Source: Actinomycetota bacterium
GTDB lineage: Bacteria; Actinomycetota; Actinomycetes; Nanopelagicales; Nanopelagicaceae
DNA: 9,741 bases
Assembly (NCBI GenBank): GCA_009705075.1
Contig: WLCY01000008.1
Span: 1 to 9,741, forward strand
Direction of reading: 5' to 3'
The notes beneath the pieces are model-generated. The model saw only the letters and a program-made list of their open reading frames with translations, had not been told where the DNA came from and searched no databases. Shown one piece after another: positions 6,807-9,741 of this stretch; position 1 is the first letter of the stretch; each line of letters starts with the position of its first letter. The position numbers were made by a program, and so were the translations under genes.

Positions 6807-7594
6807 TGGCAAGCAACTTTGAAATAATTTCTGGCAATCCCAATTCTCAAATCATTATTCATGTGCCACATTCCGCCAGATTTATTCCAGAAGATGTGCG
6901 CCGAGATATTTTATTGAGCGATGTCAATCTAGAAACCGAATTAGATTCTATGACCGATTCACTTACCGCCGAAATAGTTCTGCATGCGACCGCCGGTCTG
7001 ACCAACCCGCCAACTTTATTCATGAATAAATTCTCTAGGTTAGTGATAGATCCAGAGCGCTTTCCAGATGAGCGCGAAGTCATGAACAAAATTGGGATGG
7101 GCGCGGTCTATCTAAAAACATCTACTGGATCTCAACTTCGGAAACCGGATTTTGATGGCTCCGAATTAATTGCAAATTATTTTGACCCCTATGCCAAAGC
7201 ATTCACTGAGTTAGTCGAAACCACTTTGCAGAAATTTAATGAAGTCATAATTATTGATTTCCATTCATATCGAGCCGAGCAGCATATAAATGCAGTGAAT
7301 CATGGGCAGGAGCGGCCACCTGTTTGTATAGGTACAGATGAATTCCACACGCCACCAGAGCTTTCCCAGAAAGCGAGATCCCACTTCTCGATTTTTGGTC
7401 CAATAGTTTTCAACCAACCCTATTCAGGGACTTATGTTCCCCTCGATTTCTATGGCACCGAGCCCAGAGTTAAATCGCTAATGCTTGAGAATCGAGCTGA
7501 TTTGCTGGTGGATGAGAAGTTAAATCCAGGGCCTATGTTCGATGAATATTCAGACGTGCTTGCGAGCTTCATAGAGGCTCTTGCAAATAATTAG
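6806..7594 (+). CDS. N-formylglutamate amidohydrolase-family protein
   Basis: The family (FGase, Pfam PF05013) hydrolyses the N-formyl bond of N-formyl-L-glutamate to glutamate and formate, as in HutG of histidine breakdown; relatives may act on other N-acylated amino acids. Landmarks in this 262-residue protein: HVPHS (19-23) near the N-terminus, NKFSRLVIDPERFPDE (74-89), the probable metal-binding IIDFHSY (149-155), NQPYSGTYVPLDFYG (203-217) and a C-terminal SLMLENRADL (224-233), where classical members have a variant of EINR. There is no signal peptide, so it is cytoplasmic. The start is GTG, overlapping the ATPase stop by one base (TAGTG), with AGGG 8 nt upstream. No other histidine-utilisation gene is in the window, so the substrate is more likely tied to the importer. 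The exact substrate is not established. Confidence 0.87.
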   Translation: MASNFEIISGNPNSQIIIHVPHSARFIPEDVRRDILLSDVNLETELDSMTDSLTAEIVLHATAGLTNPPTLFMNKFSRLVIDPERFPDEREVMNKIGMGAVYLKTSTGSQLRKPDFDGSELIANYFDPYAKAFTELVETTLQKFNEVIIIDFHSYRAEQHINAVNHGQERPPVCIGTDEFHTPPELSQKARSHFSIFGPIVFNQPYSGTYVPLDFYGTEPRVKSLMLENRADLLVDEKLNPGPMFDEYSDVLASFIEALANN

Positions 7595-7627
7595 CAATTA
7601 GACATCACTCAAGTAGTTATTTACAAT
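7591..7627 (+). promoter_or_regulatory. Promoter of the SAM riboswitch-metY-metX unit
   Basis: A -35 TAGACA (7599-7604) is separated by exactly 17 bp from a -10 TACAAT (7622-7627; 5 of 6 to consensus). Initiation would be at about 7634-7635, right at the first base-paired element of the riboswitch. The -35 begins only 5 bp after the hydrolase stop codon, and the upstream block 7591-7607 includes that stop. There is no room for a terminator between the two units. Confidence 0.72.
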
Positions 7628-7634
7628 TTCGCCA

Positions 7635-7746
7635 AGGTCATGAGTTCCAGGTTTTAGCCCCGGCTTACTGGACGGCAACCCTCCACCACGGTGGGGTGCT
7701 CCGGGTGAAGACCAGGTCAGTTGCAAATTGCAATTGGCAAGCGTGG
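7635..7746 (+). ncRNA. SAM-IV-type S-adenosylmethionine riboswitch aptamer
   Basis: The sequence follows the SAM-IV pattern: GGTCATGAG, a hairpin whose loop carries AGCCCCGGCT, then GGCAACCCTCC, GGTGGGGTGCTCCGGGTGA and a closing GACC. Helices I can draw: P1 7636-7639 with 7710-7713; P2 7646-7650 (TCCAG) with 7668-7672 (CTGGA); P3 7681-7686 with 7691-7696 around a CACG loop. Tertiary pairings that fit: the P2 loop CCCGG (7659-7663) with CCGGG (7701-7705), and the P3 loop with the 3' tail CGTGG (7742-7746). GGCAACC (7674-7680) is the conserved ligand-core segment shared by the SAM-I clan. SAM binding should lower expression of the methionine genes downstream. The SAM-I/IV variant class is the main alternative. 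The 3' boundary is approximate. Confidence 0.9.
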
Positions 7747-7777
7747 GTAACGAAATAAATCGCTACCCCCTTATTTT
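7745..7777 (+). terminator. Candidate intrinsic terminator of the riboswitch expression platform
   Basis: GGGTA (7745-7749) pairs with TACCC (7764-7768), and CG (7751-7752) with CG (7761-7762) across a single A-C mismatch, leaving an 8-nt A/T loop. The stem is followed by CC and then TTATTTT (7771-7777). It lies between the aptamer and the metY ribosome-binding site, where a SAM-controlled terminator would be expected. The stem is short and the T-run is interrupted, so control of ribosome access is a possible alternative. Confidence 0.5.
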
Positions 7778-7791
7778 CTGGGAGGTCTGTA

Positions 7792-9111
7792 ATGTCATTT
7801 TCATTAGATAAAGCATCATTTGAAACACGTCAAGTTCATGCCGGACAAGTTCCTGATCCAACAACAGGAGCACGCGCACTTCCGATTTATCAAACTACTG
7901 CTTATCAATTCCGCGACACCAAGCACGCGGCGGATCTCTTTGGTTTAGCTGAACTCGGAAACATTTATACCCGCATCATGAATCCAACTCAGGATGCTGT
8001 GGAACAACGCATTGCTTCACTTGAAGGTGGCGTTGCAGCACTTCTAGTTTCATCTGGGTCTGCAGCAACAACTTTTGCAGTTCTAAATGTTGCTGAAGCG
8101 GGCGATCACATTGTTTCTTCACCAAGTCTTTATGGCGGAACTTATAATTTGTTCCATTACACCCTTCCCAAGTTTGGCATTGAGGTAACTTTCGTAGAAA
8201 ATCCAGATGACCCAGCTTCGTGGCAGGCAGCAGTAAAGCCAAATACCAAGGCCTTCTTCGGCGAAACTATTGCTAACCCAAAGAATGATGTTCTAGATAT
8301 TGAAGCAGTTGCAAACGTCGCCCATAAGAATGGGGTTCCTCTTATCGTCGATAACACTGTTGCAACTCCTTACACAATTCGCCCAATTGAACATGGCGCA
8401 GATGTTGTTGTTCACTCTGCAACAAAGTTCCTCTCCGGTCATGGAACATCTGTAGTCGGAGCAATTGTTGATTCTGGAAAATTTGATTACGCCCAACATA
8501 AAGATCGCTTCCCAGGATTTAACCAAGCAGACCCTAGCTACCACGGCTTGGTATATGCAGATGCTCTTGGAGTTGGTTCTGCATTTGGTGCAAACCTTTC
8601 TTACATCTTCAAGATTCGCCTGACTTTGCTTCGCGATATAGGCGCTGCAGTAAGCCCATTTAATGCTTGGCTACTTGCCCAGGGGCTTGAAACACTTTCA
8701 CTTCGCATCGAACGCCACTTGTCTAATGCTAAGGAGCTAGCGACCTGGCTGGAGAAGCAACCACAAGTGGAGAAGGTTAACTACGCATCACTTCCATCAT
8801 CACCTTGGCACAAGCTTGCAACGAAGTATGCGCCAAATGGTTCTGGCTCAGTCCTCTCCTTTGAAATAAAGGGCGGAATTGAATCTGGCAAGAAGTTCGT
8901 GGAAGCGCTTAAGTTGCACTCTCACGTAGCAAATATTGGAGATGTTCGTTCGCTAGTAATTCATCCAGCATCGACAACTCACTCTCAATTGAGCCCAGCA
9001 GAGCAATTAACTGCAGGTGTTACACCTGGATTGATTCGCCTATCTGTTGGTATTGAAAGCATCGAAGATATTAAGGCTGATATCACCGATGGTTTCGCCG
9101 CAGCAAAATAA
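7792..9111 (+). CDS. metY: O-acetylhomoserine sulfhydrylase (O-acetylhomoserine aminocarboxypropyltransferase)
   Basis: MetY is a PLP enzyme of the Cys/Met-metabolism family that replaces the acetyl group of O-acetyl-L-homoserine with sulfide to give homocysteine. At 439 residues it has the length of sulfhydrylases rather than the roughly 380-400 of cystathionine synthases and lyases. Key features: FETRQVHAGQ (10-19), YTRIMNPT (59-66, phosphate contacts from the partner subunit), SSGSAA (87-92), SLYGGT with the ring-stacking Tyr114, VDNT with Asp187, and the PLP lysine Lys212 in HSATKFLSGHG. The ending GVTPGLIRLSVGIE (409-422) is typical. The ATG has a strong Shine-Dalgarno GGGAGG (7780-7785) at 6-nt spacing. 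Lysine codons are mostly AAG, as in the ABC binding protein. It lies under the SAM riboswitch and 30 bp before metX, forming a two-step direct-sulfhydrylation unit. Confidence 0.96.
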   Translation: MSFSLDKASFETRQVHAGQVPDPTTGARALPIYQTTAYQFRDTKHAADLFGLAELGNIYTRIMNPTQDAVEQRIASLEGGVAALLVSSGSAATTFAVLNVAEAGDHIVSSPSLYGGTYNLFHYTLPKFGIEVTFVENPDDPASWQAAVKPNTKAFFGETIANPKNDVLDIEAVANVAHKNGVPLIVDNTVATPYTIRPIEHGADVVVHSATKFLSGHGTSVVGAIVDSGKFDYAQHKDRFPGFNQADPSYHGLVYADALGVGSAFGANLSYIFKIRLTLLRDIGAAVSPFNAWLLAQGLETLSLRIERHLSNAKELATWLEKQPQVEKVNYASLPSSPWHKLATKYAPNGSGSVLSFEIKGGIESGKKFVEALKLHSHVANIGDVRSLVIHPASTTHSQLSPAEQLTAGVTPGLIRLSVGIESIEDIKADITDGFAAAK

Positions 9112-9141
9112 ATAATCTGCGAAACTAGGTCTGTGACTCAA

Positions 9142-9741
9142 ATGGAAAGTGACTGTAATTGTCATATCACCGGGGCGTGGCTTGAAACCCATGATCCCGG
9201 TGATCGCCAATTCCTAAAAATCGGCGACCTCGAACTTGAGTCTGGTGAAAAACTTCTAGATGCAACGATTGCCTATCAAACATGGGGCAAATTAAACGAC
9301 GCCGGTGATAATGCGGTATTAGTAAATCATGCAATGACCGGATGGTCTGATGTACCAGGCTGGTGGCCTTCAATGGTTGGTCCTGGCCTGCCGCTCGATA
9401 CCGATAAATACTTCATAATCTGCCCAAATGTTATTGGCGGTTGTCAGGGGAGTACTGGACCTGCATGGGTTGCTCCGGATGGAAAACGATGGGGCTCTAG
9501 ATTTCCAACAGTGACAATTCGCGACATGGTCGCAGGGGAACTTGCACTTACAGATGCACTTGGGATTTCACATTACATACTGGCCGTCGGTCCGTCACTT
9601 GGTGGAATGCGGGCTCTGGAATGGGCGATTTCACATCCGACCCGCGTTAATGCCATCTGCACGATTGGATCTTCAGCTGTTGCAACTGGTGATCAAATTG
9701 GTTCTGCTTCCATTCAAATTCGAGCAATTAAATCCGATCCA
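9142..9741 (+). CDS. metX: Homoserine O-acetyltransferase, 3' end outside the window
   Basis: The first 200 codons are open to the window edge. MetX acetylates L-homoserine from acetyl-CoA, supplying the substrate of MetY. It is an alpha/beta-hydrolase-fold enzyme. Landmarks: IAYQTWGKLN (43-52), NHAMTG (62-67, the oxyanion-region counterpart of HALTG), NVIGGCQGSTGP (96-107), GSRFPTVTIRDMV (118-130) and the nucleophile elbow GPSLGGMRALEW with Ser152. The Asp and His of the triad would lie beyond the edge. The start is uncertain: ATG at 9142 is used, but GTG at 9133 is in frame and no Shine-Dalgarno favours either (AGG at 9127-9129 is too near one and too far from the other). The frame is the same as metY, separated from it by the TAA at 9109-9111. 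Whether it acetylates or succinylates homoserine cannot be settled from this part; MetY as partner favours acetyl. Confidence 0.93.
   Translation, partial: MESDCNCHITGAWLETHDPGDRQFLKIGDLELESGEKLLDATIAYQTWGKLNDAGDNAVLVNHAMTGWSDVPGWWPSMVGPGLPLDTDKYFIICPNVIGGCQGSTGPAWVAPDGKRWGSRFPTVTIRDMVAGELALTDALGISHYILAVGPSLGGMRALEWAISHPTRVNAICTIGSSAVATGDQIGSASIQIRAIKSDP

Noticed and set aside
7721..7740. TTGCAA/AATTGCAATT repeats as a separate operator
   Set aside because: They fall inside the 3' part of the SAM-IV RNA, where a further stem is expected, so an RNA role explains them better.

Overview
The window looks like a chromosomal segment of a free-living actinobacterium with an AT-leaning genome and very tight gene packing. 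The lineage clue is the RNA leader at about 7635-7746. It carries the core of a SAM-IV-type riboswitch, a class known mainly from Actinobacteria, placed in front of a methionine-pathway gene. Short intergenic gaps, overlapping genes, SD-less starts that fit leaderless transcription and mid-to-low GC recall the small-genome freshwater actinobacteria (acI / Nanopelagicales). That placement is inference, not proof.

Layout. Three genes read leftward: the first 15 codons of a Lys/Ala/Arg-rich protein running off the left edge (1-45), an MFS drug-exporter-like transporter (231-1526) and panB, ketopantoate hydroxymethyltransferase (1548-2351). A 110-bp divergent gap leads to the rightward genes. These are nadE, glutamine-dependent NAD+ synthetase (2462-4174); a polar amino-acid ABC importer of lipoprotein, permease and ATPase (4284-6806) ending in an N-formylglutamate-amidohydrolase-family enzyme (6806-7594); and a methionine unit of SAM-IV riboswitch, metY (7792-9111) and metX (from 9142, cut by the right edge).

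How the genes fit together. panB (coenzyme A precursor) and nadE (NAD) are divergent cofactor genes. The ABC importer should bring in amino acids or small amino-acid derivatives. The fused hydrolase gene, joined by a 1-nt overlap, suggests that some imported substrate is N-formylated or N-acylated and is cleaved in the cytoplasm. metX acetylates homoserine and metY adds sulfide to give homocysteine, so this unit is direct-sulfhydrylation methionine synthesis under SAM feedback.

Regulation. Two well-formed promoters can be read, before the ABC operon (-35 TAGACA, 18 bp, -10 TAGAAT) and before the riboswitch (-35 TAGACA, 17 bp, -10 TACAAT). They share a nearly identical 17-bp block around the -35. 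A 12-bp perfect palindrome covers the expected start site of the ABC promoter. nadE and the MFS gene both have TANNNT exactly 6 nt before the start codon and no good ribosome-binding site, which fits leaderless transcripts.

I found no mobile element, CRISPR array, tRNA or rRNA, and no clearly new multi-gene system. The points most worth a second look are regulatory: the riboswitch expression platform, the shared promoter block, the start-site palindrome, and the hydrolase tied to the importer.
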